DNA of 12,223 nt from Bacteroidales bacterium (GCA_029939965.1 JAOZRY010000019.1:4002-16224); one strand, 5' to 3'; shown: positions 1 to 6,624, counted from the first letter of the stretch. Made by a program: numbers and translations. The notes: generated by a model from the sequence alone, not told the origin.

Positions 1-167
1 TCGTAAAAACAACGTTTTGGCGAATAAATCATATTATCGGTTTTGAGTTGCTTAATAGCTTTATCAACATCTTTTTTGTCGATTCCGGCTTTTTCGGCAA
101 TTTCACCACCTTTGAGCGGTTGCTCCGATTCGCGGAGAGTTTTCAATACTGTTTCTTTAATTTCCAT
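1..167 (-). CDS. Small winged-helix DNA-binding protein, N-terminal part (cut by window edge)
   Basis: An ATG at 167-165 opens a frame that stays open to the left edge, giving 55 visible residues. The start reads MEIKETVLKTLRESEQPLKG, followed by a GEIAEKAGIDKKDVDKAIKQ segment. This has the helix-turn-helix layout of small winged-helix regulators: a first helix, then a 'gEIAekaGidkk.vdkaik.Lk' recognition unit, then a beta-wing beginning around 'MIYSPKRCFY'. It lies 84 bp beyond the DUF1015 stop on the same strand and may be the last gene of that cluster. The family is judged from pattern only. Its DNA target is unknown, and whether it regulates the serine genes is speculation. The C-terminus is missing. 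Confidence 0.68.
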   Translation of the reverse strand, partial: MEIKETVLKTLRESEQPLKGGEIAEKAGIDKKDVDKAIKQLKTDNMIYSPKRCFY

Positions 168-251
168 TAGATTATGATTTATTATTTAAAGTTATCGGTG
201 GGGGAATAAAACAGCAAGAATAACTTATATCTAAACAATCTCAACGACACT

Positions 252-1502
252 TTACATTTCCTCCAAAGAGTGTACAACGAGGCCGCTTCTCAATTTGGGT
301 TCAAACCATGTTGTTTTTGGTGGCATAATATTTCCTGTGTCGGCAATGTCGATTAGTTGTTTCATCGAAACCGGGTAAAGTGCAAATGCTGCTTTCATTT
401 CTCCTGAATCTACACGTTTCTTCAATTCGCCCAATCCACGTATTCCACCAACAAAGTCGATGCGGTTTGATGTACGCAAATCTTTTATATCCAACGGATC
501 GAGTACAAGATTTGAAAGAATAGTTACATCAAGAACACCAATGGGGTCGTTATCATCGTAAGTGCCTTTTTTTGCGGTAAGCGAATACCACTTTCCATCG
601 AGATACATGCTGAAATTATGGAGCTGATTTGGTTTGTAGATGTCTGATCCCTTTTCCTCAATTTCAAAATTTTCATTTAACAAACTAATAAATTCCTCAT
701 CCGACATATTATTCAAATCCGTAATTACACGGTTGTAATCAATAATAGTAAGCTGGTTGTCAGGAAAATGTACGGCCAGGAAAAAATTGTACTCTTCATC
801 TCCTTTGTGATTAGGGTTGTTTTTCTTTTTTTCGTTTCCAACAAGTGCAGCAGCAGCGGTTCTGTGATGACCATCAGCAACATAGGTGGCAGGAATTTCG
901 GCAAAAAGAGAGGTTAGTTTTTCGATGATATCTTTATCTGTAACAGCCCAAAAATGATGACCAAATCCATCATCAGCAGTAAAATCATAATCCGCCTTAT
1001 GGTTTTTTACCCAATTGGCAACTATAATATCAATTTCGGCTTTGGCAGGATAAGTAAAAAAAACTGGTTCCATGTTGGCGTTGTTAATGCGAACATGCTT
1101 CATACGATCTTCTTCTTTTACTTTTCTGGTTAGCTCATGTTTTTTGATTACGTTGTTCAAGTAATCTTCAACAGCAGCACAACCAACAAGACCATACTGG
1201 GTTTTCCCATTCATGGTTTGCGCATATATGTATAGGTATTCCTCTTTATCAGGAACGAGCCAACCTTTTTCGCGGAAAGCGTTAAAGTTTTCGAGAGCTT
1301 TATCGTAAACAACCTTATCGTAAAGATTGGTGTTTTCGGGAAGGTCGATTTCCGGTTTAATAATATGAAGAAGTGAATATTCATTCCCTTTTGCTTCTTC
1401 TCTTGCTTCGGCCGAGTTAAGTACATCATAAGGACGTGAAGCCAGCTTTTCAGCGATTTCTTGTGGAGGCCTCAGGCCTTTAAAAGGTTTTAGTATTGCC
1501 AT
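252..1502 (-). CDS. DUF1015 family protein (DGHHR motif), serine-cluster partner
   Basis: A 416-residue protein of full family length that starts at an ATG. It shows the typical DUF1015 landmarks: an N-terminal RPYDVLNSAEA segment (residues 23-33), a conserved KHELTRKVKEEDRMKHVR stretch (about 121-138), the core ATYVADGHHRTAAA motif (about 206-219, with D210, G211, H212, H213, R214), and a C-terminal MPPKTTWFEPKLRSG block (393-407). No signal peptide or membrane segment is visible, so it is presumably cytosolic. A DGHHR-type motif also occurs in ParB/sulfiredoxin-like nucleotide-binding proteins, including (from memory) the archaeal free serine kinase SerK. Together with its place downstream of serC and serA, this suggests a role in serine or phosphoserine metabolism, but the family has no firmly established function. 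It follows the four-helix-bundle gene by 51 bp and is probably co-transcribed with it. Confidence 0.92.
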   Translation of the reverse strand: MAILKPFKGLRPPQEIAEKLASRPYDVLNSAEAREEAKGNEYSLLHIIKPEIDLPENTNLYDKVVYDKALENFNAFREKGWLVPDKEEYLYIYAQTMNGKTQYGLVGCAAVEDYLNNVIKKHELTRKVKEEDRMKHVRINNANMEPVFFTYPAKAEIDIIVANWVKNHKADYDFTADDGFGHHFWAVTDKDIIEKLTSLFAEIPATYVADGHHRTAAAALVGNEKKKNNPNHKGDEEYNFFLAVHFPDNQLTIIDYNRVITDLNNMSDEEFISLLNENFEIEEKGSDIYKPNQLHNFSMYLDGKWYSLTAKKGTYDDNDPIGVLDVTILSNLVLDPLDIKDLRTSNRIDFVGGIRGLGELKKRVDSGEMKAAFALYPVSMKQLIDIADTGNIMPPKTTWFEPKLRSGLVVHSLEEM

Positions 1503-1553
1503 ATTAAATTAGAATCTTTTGTTTTAAAAAAAAATTAGATAAGTTTTCTCAGT

Positions 1554-1955
1554 TTATTTTTCGTCATAATTGTTTGTACTGCGTTGTAATGATCCGATTA
1601 AAGCCCCGATCATTTTGGTTAATTCCATCAATTGCCCACGAGATTCATCATAGGTTGTTTCGGTCATATAATTAAGGCTTTTTGCGATGGATGTGTAAAC
1701 TACACATTCTCTAATGGAACTTTTCCCCATTTTGAGGTAATAAATAAATTGGGTTTTGTTGCGCGAAGAACCCTCTGCAATCTGCATGGCAATAGCTTGC
1801 GCCGCATTTACAAATTTTACGGTAAGGCTTTGCATTTCATTTTCGGGGAACAGGCTTGTATTGGAGTGTACCCATTCAACATAGTCAAGGGCTTTGTGAT
1901 ATACTCTAAGGTCTTCAAACCTGAAAAATGTCATGATCTTTTCATTATCTTCCAT
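1554..1955 (-). CDS. Four-helix bundle protein (23S rRNA intervening-sequence protein family)
   Basis: A 133-residue all-helical protein. The FRFEDLRVYHKALDYVEWVH opening (residues 11-30), the central IAMQIAEGSSRNKTQFIYYL block (55-74) and the SSIRECVVYTSIAKSLNYM segment (79-97) are hallmarks of the S23/IVP family. This family was first noticed inside 23S rRNA intervening sequences and is also common as free-standing genes in Bacteroidota. No rRNA is nearby, so this is the free-standing form. The start at 1955 adds seven residues before an internal Met (M8, codon at 1934) that could equally be the start. It begins only 46 bp past the terminator hairpin behind serA, with no clear promoter box in between, so expression may depend on terminator read-through. 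Molecular function is unknown; members form small helical oligomers. Confidence 0.88.
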   Translation of the reverse strand: MEDNEKIMTFFRFEDLRVYHKALDYVEWVHSNTSLFPENEMQSLTVKFVNAAQAIAMQIAEGSSRNKTQFIYYLKMGKSSIRECVVYTSIAKSLNYMTETTYDESRGQLMELTKMIGALIGSLQRSTNNYDEK

Positions 1956-2001
1956 AGTTTCAACAATTCATTGGGCGGTTGAGTTATTTGATTTATTAAA
2001 A

Positions 2002-2039
2002 AATCAGACCTGACAACTATTTAATCATCAGGTCTGATT
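2002..2039 (-). terminator. Intrinsic terminator behind serC-serA
   Basis: A perfect 12-bp inverted repeat, AATCAGACCTGA at 2002-2013 and TCAGGTCTGATT at 2028-2039, with a 14-nt loop. Read on the minus strand it is followed by a T tract (TTTTTTAATAAAT), which fits Rho-independent termination. It lies 28 bp past the serA stop and 46 bp before the next gene on the same strand, so it separates serC-serA from the four-helix-bundle and DUF1015 genes or acts as an attenuator between them. Confidence 0.8.
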
Positions 2040-2067
2040 GGTTGGCAAAAGTAATAAAAATTACTTT

Positions 2068-2991
2068 CTATTTATTAACCTGGAAGGTTGTATCGTTGTT
2101 TTCAAAAAAGTTAACAATCTGGTTTGCAGAGGCAATACCAGCATTAATGTTAGCTTCGGCTGTTTGAGCACCCATTTTTTTAGGTGTAAAAAAGAATCGA
2201 CCCGGATATTTATTCTCAATCTCGGCTGAACAATCAGGAGCGATATCAGAAATATATTTAAAATCAGGCCTCTCCTCAAAAGTTTTTAAAAGTCCTTCTT
2301 CATCAATTACCTCTTTGCGGGCAGTATTTACAAGTACTGCGTTTTTCGGCATTTTCGACAGAATATCATATCCTATCGACTTTTTGGTTTTTTCGTTTGC
2401 CGGGATGTGAAGCGAAATGTACTGGCATTTGCTGTACAAATCTTCCATGCTATCTAATGGGGTTACATTATCTTTTATCATAGCTTCCTTTTCGATAAAT
2501 GGATCAAAGGCCATTATTTCCATGCCAAAACCTCGTGCAATATCGGCTACATATTTCCCAACATTTCCGTAGGCATGAATGCCAAGGGTTTTGTTGCGAA
2601 GTTCGGTTCCGGCTTTACCATTGTAATTGTTACGAGCCAAAAGCACCATCATGCCTATTGCCAGTTCAGCCACAGCATTAGAGTTTTGCCCGGGGGTGTT
2701 CATAGCTACAACATTATTTGCGTTGCAAGCCTTCAGGTCTATATTATCATAACCCGCACCTGCTCTTACAATAATACCGAGGTTTTTGGCGGCATCAATT
2801 ACTTCCTTGGTGGCCTTATCGCTGCGAATAATCATAGCATCAGCATTTTCAACAGCTTTTAATAAATCATCTTTCGATGTATATTTTTCGAGTAAAGCAA
2901 ATTCATAACCTGCTTTTTCAACTACTTCCTTTATGGCCGAAACTGCTGCAGGAGCAAATGGTTTTTCGGTTGCTACAAGTACTTTTTTCAT
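2068..2991 (-). CDS. serA: D-3-phosphoglycerate dehydrogenase, short form without ACT domain
   Basis: It oxidises 3-phosphoglycerate to 3-phosphohydroxypyruvate with NAD+, the first committed step of the phosphorylated serine pathway. At 307 residues it is the short type: substrate-binding domain, Rossmann domain, no C-terminal ACT or ASB serine-sensing domain. Visible motifs are RAGAGYDNID (76-85), the dinucleotide loop LGIHAYGNVG (136-145, first glycine replaced by Ala140), the catalytic arginine in VNTAR (R225), and TPKKMGAQTAEANI (269-282). In that last motif the usual catalytic histidine of 'TPHxGA' is replaced by lysine (K271/K272). From memory this His-to-Lys form is typical of Bacteroidales and of Entamoeba PGDH. 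The acid partner may be E257. It starts at an ATG 15 bp after serC, so the two form one transcription unit. Lacking an ACT domain, it is probably not feedback-inhibited by serine through that route. Confidence 0.95.
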   Translation of the reverse strand: MKKVLVATEKPFAPAAVSAIKEVVEKAGYEFALLEKYTSKDDLLKAVENADAMIIRSDKATKEVIDAAKNLGIIVRAGAGYDNIDLKACNANNVVAMNTPGQNSNAVAELAIGMMVLLARNNYNGKAGTELRNKTLGIHAYGNVGKYVADIARGFGMEIMAFDPFIEKEAMIKDNVTPLDSMEDLYSKCQYISLHIPANEKTKKSIGYDILSKMPKNAVLVNTARKEVIDEEGLLKTFEERPDFKYISDIAPDCSAEIENKYPGRFFFTPKKMGAQTAEANINAGIASANQIVNFFENNDTTFQVNK

Positions 2992-3006
2992 ATCTGAAAT
3001 TGGTTT

Positions 3007-4080
3007 TTACGATTTAATTTTTTCAAATTCCTGCATTGCTTCTATCAACGCCTGAACACTTTCGACTGGTAAAGCATTATATGTAGATGCACGGAAACCA
3101 CCTACTGAGCGATGTCCTTTAAGTCCAAAAAAGCCTTTATTGGCAGCAAACTCCAAAAACTCTTTTTCATACTGTTCAAATCCTTCATTCATTACAAAGC
3201 AAATATTCATTAACGATCTGTCAGCTACATCCTCTACAGTGCCTTTAAACATTGGATTCCTATCAATTTCATCGTAAAGTAATCCGGCTTTGTGAATATT
3301 AATTTTTTCAATTTCGGCAATGCCACCTTGCGCCTTTAGCCATTTTAATGTTTGAAGTGCTGCAAAAACAGGAACTACCGGAGGGGTGTTGAACATCGAA
3401 CCTTTATCGATATGAGTTTGATAGTTGAGCATTGTTGGAATAGTACGGTCAACTTTTCCTAAAATATCATTGCGAATTATAACAAAAGTAACACCGGCAG
3501 GGCCAAGATTTTTTTGTGCACCACCATATATTACTGCATATTTTGAAACATCGATCGGACGGCTGAAAATATCTGACGACATATCAGCAATGAGTGGAAC
3601 ATTTACGTCAAAATCTTCTCTGATTTCAGTTCCATAAATTGTATTATTAGTTGTGATATGGAAATAATCGGCATCCTCAGGAACTTCATATCCTTTAGGG
3701 ATATAGTTGTAAGTTTTATCTTTTGAAGAAGCAACCTCCACAACTTCACCAAAATTTTTGGCTTCTTTTATGGCTTTGTTTGCCCATGCACCTGTATTGA
3801 GATAGGCAGCTTTTGATTTCATCAGGTTGTAAGGTATCATGGCAAATTGGGTACTTGCACCACCACCTACAAATATTACAGAATATCCCTCCGGAATATT
3901 TAGCAATTCTTTAAATAAAGCTTGTGCTTCGTCCATTACAGCAACAAACTGTTTGCTACGGTGCGAAATTTCCATTAATGAAAGGCCCGTTCCGGCAAAA
4001 TCACTAATAGCTTTAATGGTTTCATCCAATGTAAATTGAGGGAGAATTGATGGCCCTGCAAAAAAATTATGTTTCTTCAT
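3007..4080 (-). CDS. serC: Phosphoserine aminotransferase
   Basis: A PLP-dependent fold-type I, class V aminotransferase that converts 3-phosphohydroxypyruvate and glutamate to O-phosphoserine and 2-oxoglutarate. It can also act on the related pyridoxine precursor. The 357 residues match the family length. Motifs in order are FAGPSILP (7-14), the cofactor phosphate-binding GGGAS (72-76), HITTNNTIYGTE (141-152), ADMSSDIFSRPID (165-177), the PLP lysine in YGGAQKNLGPAGVT (K190), and KGHRSVGGFRASTYNA near the C-terminus. The ATG start at 4080 gives the expected MKKHNFFAGPSILP amino end. It is the first gene of the serC-serA unit and has a good Bacteroidota promoter box about 50 bp upstream. Confidence 0.97.
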   Translation of the reverse strand: MKKHNFFAGPSILPQFTLDETIKAISDFAGTGLSLMEISHRSKQFVAVMDEAQALFKELLNIPEGYSVIFVGGGASTQFAMIPYNLMKSKAAYLNTGAWANKAIKEAKNFGEVVEVASSKDKTYNYIPKGYEVPEDADYFHITTNNTIYGTEIREDFDVNVPLIADMSSDIFSRPIDVSKYAVIYGGAQKNLGPAGVTFVIIRNDILGKVDRTIPTMLNYQTHIDKGSMFNTPPVVPVFAALQTLKWLKAQGGIAEIEKINIHKAGLLYDEIDRNPMFKGTVEDVADRSLMNICFVMNEGFEQYEKEFLEFAANKGFFGLKGHRSVGGFRASTYNALPVESVQALIEAMQEFEKIKS

Positions 4081-4127
4081 ATTTCAACTAATTATTGATG
4101 GTTAATTTATTGTATTCCATTTGCCTG

Positions 4128-4135
4128 CAAAGGTA
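4128..4135 (-). promoter_or_regulatory. Bacteroidota -7 box of the serC-serA promoter
   Basis: On the minus strand the sequence reads TACCTTTG, an exact TAnnTTTG match to the Bacteroidota sigma-ABfr -7 element. It lies 47 bp before the serC ATG, giving a predicted leader of about 40 nt. The -33 TTTG element is not clear; a GTTTTC sits at roughly the right distance. Confidence 0.6.
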
Positions 4136-4334
4136 AAATAATTTGTTTGAAAACGGATTGTCCTGATATTTTTTAATGGCTAATAGATTAGGAATTTGTA
4201 AACCATTTTGCGATTAAAAAATGGTCTCAAAAGAGAATTTTTAGGGTTATTTGGATTTGATGAATTTGCTACATCATTTCATGAACAATGCATAAATTAA
4301 AAATGCACCATATTAAAATGCGGAAACACTGCCA

Positions 4335-4448
4335 AGGGCTTACTCAGAAATAAGTCCGGGAATTTAGGGGCAATATTTTGTCTGCCTGTACGATGCATAT
4401 ATGCAAAAGATGTTTATAAAAACCGGAAGTTATTTTTGAGCAAGCCCT
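4335..4448. repeat. 114-bp element with imperfect terminal inverted repeats (MITE-like)
   Basis: The left arm (4335-4359) starts AGGGCTTACTCAGAAATAA and continues to CCGG. The right arm (4448-4423 on the minus strand) starts AGGGCTTGCTCAAAAATAA and continues to CTTCCGG. They match at 17 of the first 19 positions, then at CCGG after a one-base offset. The interior is AT-rich and has no open reading frame. A third copy of the same end lies at 9638-9668, so this is a dispersed repeat rather than a chance palindrome. It could be a MITE or the remnant of an insertion sequence, or a structured RNA or terminator element. No clear target-site duplication is visible. Confidence 0.65.
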
Positions 4449-4518
4449 AAGATGGGGATATTGTTTTTTGATTTTACAGATTATGTGATTTTGAATGTAA
4501 GGCTTATCAAATACTTAT

Positions 4519-4974
4519 TTATTGGTTGCCCTCGAGGAATGTAATTTTTGCTTTTAACTCTTTAATGTAATTTATAAAACCCTCCTTTTCCTTTTTTAAA
4601 TTGATGTGAACTTTTGAACGGGCTATAATCTCATCTTTATCGAATGGTTTGGTAACATAGTCTGACCCACCCGACTCGAAAGCTTTAATGATTTGCTTAG
4701 TGTTTGACAATGCACTCACAAAAATAATAGGGGCAATTGCTGTTCTTTCGTTAACTTTGAGTGTTTTACATACATCAAAACCATTAATATCAGGCATCAT
4801 AATGTCCAGGAAGATCAAATCCGGGACTTGTTTTTCCATAAAATCGAGACACTCCTGCCCGTTGGCTGCAAGTGCAATTTTATACCCATGTGTACTCAAC
4901 ATACTTCCAAGAAATCTTAAATTATTTGCATTATCATCAACGATAAGCACCAGATAGTTGCTGTTATCTTTCAT
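4519..4974 (-). CDS. Orphan response regulator: receiver domain with short helical tail
   Basis: A 151-residue protein consisting of a CheY-like receiver domain (about 7-125) and a charged helical tail (about 126-150, containing LKKEKEGFINYIKELKAKI), with no DNA-binding or enzymatic output domain. The phosphorylation site is complete: acidic pair D13/D14 in LIVDDN, phospho-acceptor D57 in FLDIMMPDINGFD, switch residue S87 in FVSAL, and K109 in VTKPF. No histidine kinase is adjacent, so it probably takes phosphate from a kinase elsewhere or acts through protein-protein contact. The tail may form a coiled coil for dimerisation or docking. The ATG start at 4974 lacks a clear Shine-Dalgarno, as is usual here. 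Which pathway it serves cannot be told from the sequence. Confidence 0.92.
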   Translation of the reverse strand: MKDNSNYLVLIVDDNANNLRFLGSMLSTHGYKIALAANGQECLDFMEKQVPDLIFLDIMMPDINGFDVCKTLKVNERTAIAPIIFVSALSNTKQIIKAFESGGSDYVTKPFDKDEIIARSKVHINLKKEKEGFINYIKELKAKITFLEGNQ

Positions 4975-5083
4975 TTTAAATTTTATAAATCAACTGTTAT
5001 TTTCCGATTAAATGTGTTTTTCATAAAACCTATGTTTTCGTTCATACTTATTCTCTGTGTAATAGATATTTCGTAGCGACCCA

Positions 5084-5112
5084 CAAATTTATCCCATAAC
5101 AACAAAAGCAAA
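5084..5112 (-). promoter_or_regulatory. Putative promoter of the response-regulator gene
   Basis: On the minus strand, TAAATTTG (5091-5084) matches the -7 consensus TAnnTTTG, with a TTTG at 5112-5109 placed 17 bp upstream as the -33 element. This implies a leader of about 100 nt before the ATG at 4974. The match is good, but TAnnTTTG is not rare in AT-rich DNA. Confidence 0.45.
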
Positions 5113-5351
5113 AACCGGTAAATGAAAATTGTCCAATTGTGATCCAAAAATAAAAACTATTTTAATAGTAATAGCAAATCAACACAGTTTTTTTATTGGT
5201 GTTTTTATTTACGCAACGTGTAACATTTGAAAATTGATAAAAAACAACAACGGATTTGTTGTGAATGGCGGTATTTTATTTTTATTTATTAGCTTAACAA
5301 TCAGATGTATGTAGTGAGTAGTATGTGTTTGTTAAACTTCATTAAGTAGCA

Positions 5352-5381
5352 TTTGTAGCACAGCAAATTTTTGTTACTTTG
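5352..5381 (+). promoter_or_regulatory. Putative promoter of the OsmC-like gene
   Basis: TTTG at 5352-5355 and TTACTTTG at 5374-5381 are 18 bp apart and resemble the -33/-7 pair of Bacteroidota promoters; the -7 box deviates at one fixed position. The box overlaps the upstream in-frame TTG codon at 5379, which argues that translation starts at the ATG at 5409 and not there. Confidence 0.5.
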
Positions 5382-5408
5382 CAAAATAATAAATCTAAAT
5401 ATTTTGAT

Positions 5409-5825
5409 ATGGAAAAAATAGCTGATGTAAACTTTCAGGAAGGAATGTCGTTTGAGGTGGAAGTAAATAATCACAAATTCATGATAGATGCAACAGAGGA
5501 AGTTGGTGGAAAAGACAGAGGCCCGCGCCCAAAAGCGTTAACACTTGCTTCACTTGGTGGATGCACTGGAATGGATGTGATTTCGATATTGCGGAAAATG
5601 CGTATTGAACCGGATTATTTTAATGTTTCGGTAGCTGCTGAAACCACAGATGAGCACCCAAAGTACTACAATAAAATACACATTACTTATTCGTTTAAAG
5701 GTAAAGATTTACCAATGGCAAAACTCGAAAAGGCCATTGATCTTTCGCAGAATAGGTATTGTGGTGTAACAACCATGCTGAACAAAGCAGCAGAAATTAC
5801 CCACGAAATTAAAATTCTGGATTAA
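5409..5825 (+). CDS. OsmC/YhfA-like family protein (thiol peroxidase fold)
   Basis: A 138-residue cytosolic protein. The family reduces organic hydroperoxides with a pair of cysteines, although the YhfA branch, to which this looks closest, has no settled substrate. The two family cysteines are present: C52 in SLGGCTGMDVISILRKMR (49-66) and C118 in SQNRYCGVTTML (113-124). The conserved RGPRPKALTLASLGG approach (37-51) is also intact. An in-frame TTG at 5379 would add ten residues, but it overlaps the likely promoter and the family N-terminus fits the ATG at 5409. It is monocistronic and closed by a strong terminator at 5860-5896. Role: probably oxidative-stress or reactive-electrophile defence, by family. 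Confidence 0.88.
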   Translation: MEKIADVNFQEGMSFEVEVNNHKFMIDATEEVGGKDRGPRPKALTLASLGGCTGMDVISILRKMRIEPDYFNVSVAAETTDEHPKYYNKIHITYSFKGKDLPMAKLEKAIDLSQNRYCGVTTMLNKAAEITHEIKILD

Positions 5826-5859
5826 TTGTTTAGCATTGAAAATAGTTAACTTTTTAGTG

Positions 5860-5896
5860 ATAAAACAGCAGGTTCTACATGAACCTGCTGTTTTAT
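5860..5896. terminator. Bidirectional intrinsic terminator (OsmC-like gene / NUDIX gene)
   Basis: A perfect 16-bp stem, ATAAAACAGCAGGTTC at 5860-5875 pairing with 5881-5896, has a 5-nt loop TACAT. The stem ends in an A/T run on both sides, so it can stop transcripts from both convergent genes; their stops lie at 5825 (plus) and 5919 (minus). Confidence 0.9.
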
Positions 5897-5918
5897 TTTA
5901 CCCAATACCTAATGCTCT

Positions 5919-6551
5919 TCAATTGCCTTTAATAACCTCAAGTAATTCGCTTAATATCATTGATGTCGCTCCCCAAATAAGTCTTCCTTCTGTGTAATAA
6001 CAGGGTACTCGCATTTTATAATTCTTTCCCTTTACTTCGCGCAATTGTATTGTTTTATCTTTTAATAAATCATCAATATTCAGGGCAAATACCTCCTGAA
6101 CTTCATTAGGGTTGGGAATAAATTGTGGTACTTCAGTGGAATATCCAACAAATGGGTAAACAATAAAATTACTTGGCGGTATATAAAGCGGCGAAAGTTT
6201 TCCGATGATGGAAATCATCTCTTTTGGAACACCAATTTCTTCGTGAGTTTCACGTAAAGCAGTATACAGATTACACTGGTCAGTAACATCAAACCGGCCT
6301 CCCGGAAAAGCAATCTGCCCACTGTGAACACCACTGTAAACCTGTCGTTGAATAAATGTGAGCTTAATAAAACTATTATCAGAAAAAAACAAAGCAAGTA
6401 CGCTACTTGGTTTAGCTTTTGAATGATCGGCTAATGACGGGAATTCTTTTCGTGATGCCGGTTCAAGTTTTAATTGCGCCTTTTCACCCGGCAATGTTTT
6501 TTTTAGCTTTCCGGCCAGATCATCAATAAATATCAAAAAGTCGTTTTTCAT
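5919..6551 (-). CDS. NUDIX hydrolase, CoA pyrophosphatase type (NudL/PCD1-like)
   Basis: A 210-residue protein from the ATG at 6551. The family hydrolyses CoA, oxidised CoA or acyl-CoA to 3',5'-ADP and 4'-phosphopantetheine derivatives. The CoA-specific signature precedes the Nudix box: LTFIQRQVYSGVHSGQIAFP (64-83) running into GG. The Nudix box itself ends ALRETHEEIGVP (98-109), with metal ligands E101, E104 and E105. The first half of the box (GGRFDVTDQ) lacks the usual glutamate, and a T-D pair sits there as in NudL-type enzymes. A longer version from an in-frame GTG at 6605 (18 extra residues) is possible. However, a -7 promoter box lies inside that extension, and the extra residues are not family-like. 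Catalytic identity is inferred from motifs only. Confidence 0.88.
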   Translation of the reverse strand: MKNDFLIFIDDLAGKLKKTLPGEKAQLKLEPASRKEFPSLADHSKAKPSSVLALFFSDNSFIKLTFIQRQVYSGVHSGQIAFPGGRFDVTDQCNLYTALRETHEEIGVPKEMISIIGKLSPLYIPPSNFIVYPFVGYSTEVPQFIPNPNEVQEVFALNIDDLLKDKTIQLREVKGKNYKMRVPCYYTEGRLIWGATSMILSELLEVIKGN

Positions 6552-6559
6552 TATAATTG

Positions 6560-6588
6560 CAAAAGTATCAATGTAAATTAAACTCAAA
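6560..6588 (-). promoter_or_regulatory. Putative promoter of the NUDIX gene, giving a very short leader
   Basis: On the minus strand, TACTTTTG (6567-6560) is an exact TAnnTTTG match, with TTTG at 6588-6585 17 bp upstream. If used, transcription would start only a few bases before the ATG at 6551, giving a nearly leaderless mRNA. Confidence 0.5.
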
Positions 6589-6616
6589 TTTTTATGATTA
6601 ATCACACTAATAAATA

Positions 6617-6624
6617 TACCTTTG
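6617..6624 (+). promoter_or_regulatory. -7 box of the clpS-nfeD-floA promoter
   Basis: TACCTTTG on the plus strand matches TAnnTTTG exactly and lies 52 bp before the clpS ATG. The -33 element is not obvious. It is back to back with the NUDIX promoter, about 30 bp away. Confidence 0.5.

Larger units (their letters stand above)
4081..4518. other. Non-coding region between serC and the response regulator
   Basis: 438 bp without a convincing gene on either strand. Going left to right it holds the serC leader and promoter box (4128-4135), an 8-bp inverted repeat at 4202-4209/4218-4225 (ACCATTTT with an 8-nt loop) that could be a weak hairpin or operator upstream of the promoter, and a 114-bp inverted-repeat element at 4335-4448. 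No clear terminator follows the response-regulator stop at 4519, although the arms of the 114-bp element could fold in its transcript. Confidence 0.7.
4975..5408. other. Divergent intergenic region between the response regulator and the OsmC-like gene
   Basis: 434 bp of AT-rich sequence without a supportable gene. It contains the putative promoters of both flanking genes (5084-5112 minus, 5352-5381 plus). A small 7-bp hairpin, ACAACAA/TTGTTGT at 5244-5250/5256-5262, may be chance. Nothing else is recognisable. Confidence 0.65.

Noticed and set aside
189..226. 7-bp inverted repeat AAGTTAT/ATAACTT after the DUF1015 gene
   Set aside because: AT-only short stem with a 24-nt loop and no T tract; too weak for a terminator.
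1525..1540. Nine-T run (minus strand) between the four-helix-bundle gene and DUF1015
   Set aside because: No stable hairpin precedes it, so it is not a convincing terminator; the genes are probably co-transcribed.
5379..5408. TTG start giving a 10-residue longer OsmC-like protein
   Set aside because: The TTG overlaps a likely -7 promoter box and the added residues are not family-like; the ATG at 5409 fits better.
6552..6605. GTG start giving an 18-residue longer NUDIX protein
   Set aside because: The extension contains an exact -7 promoter box and is hydrophobic but not family-like; kept only as an alternative.
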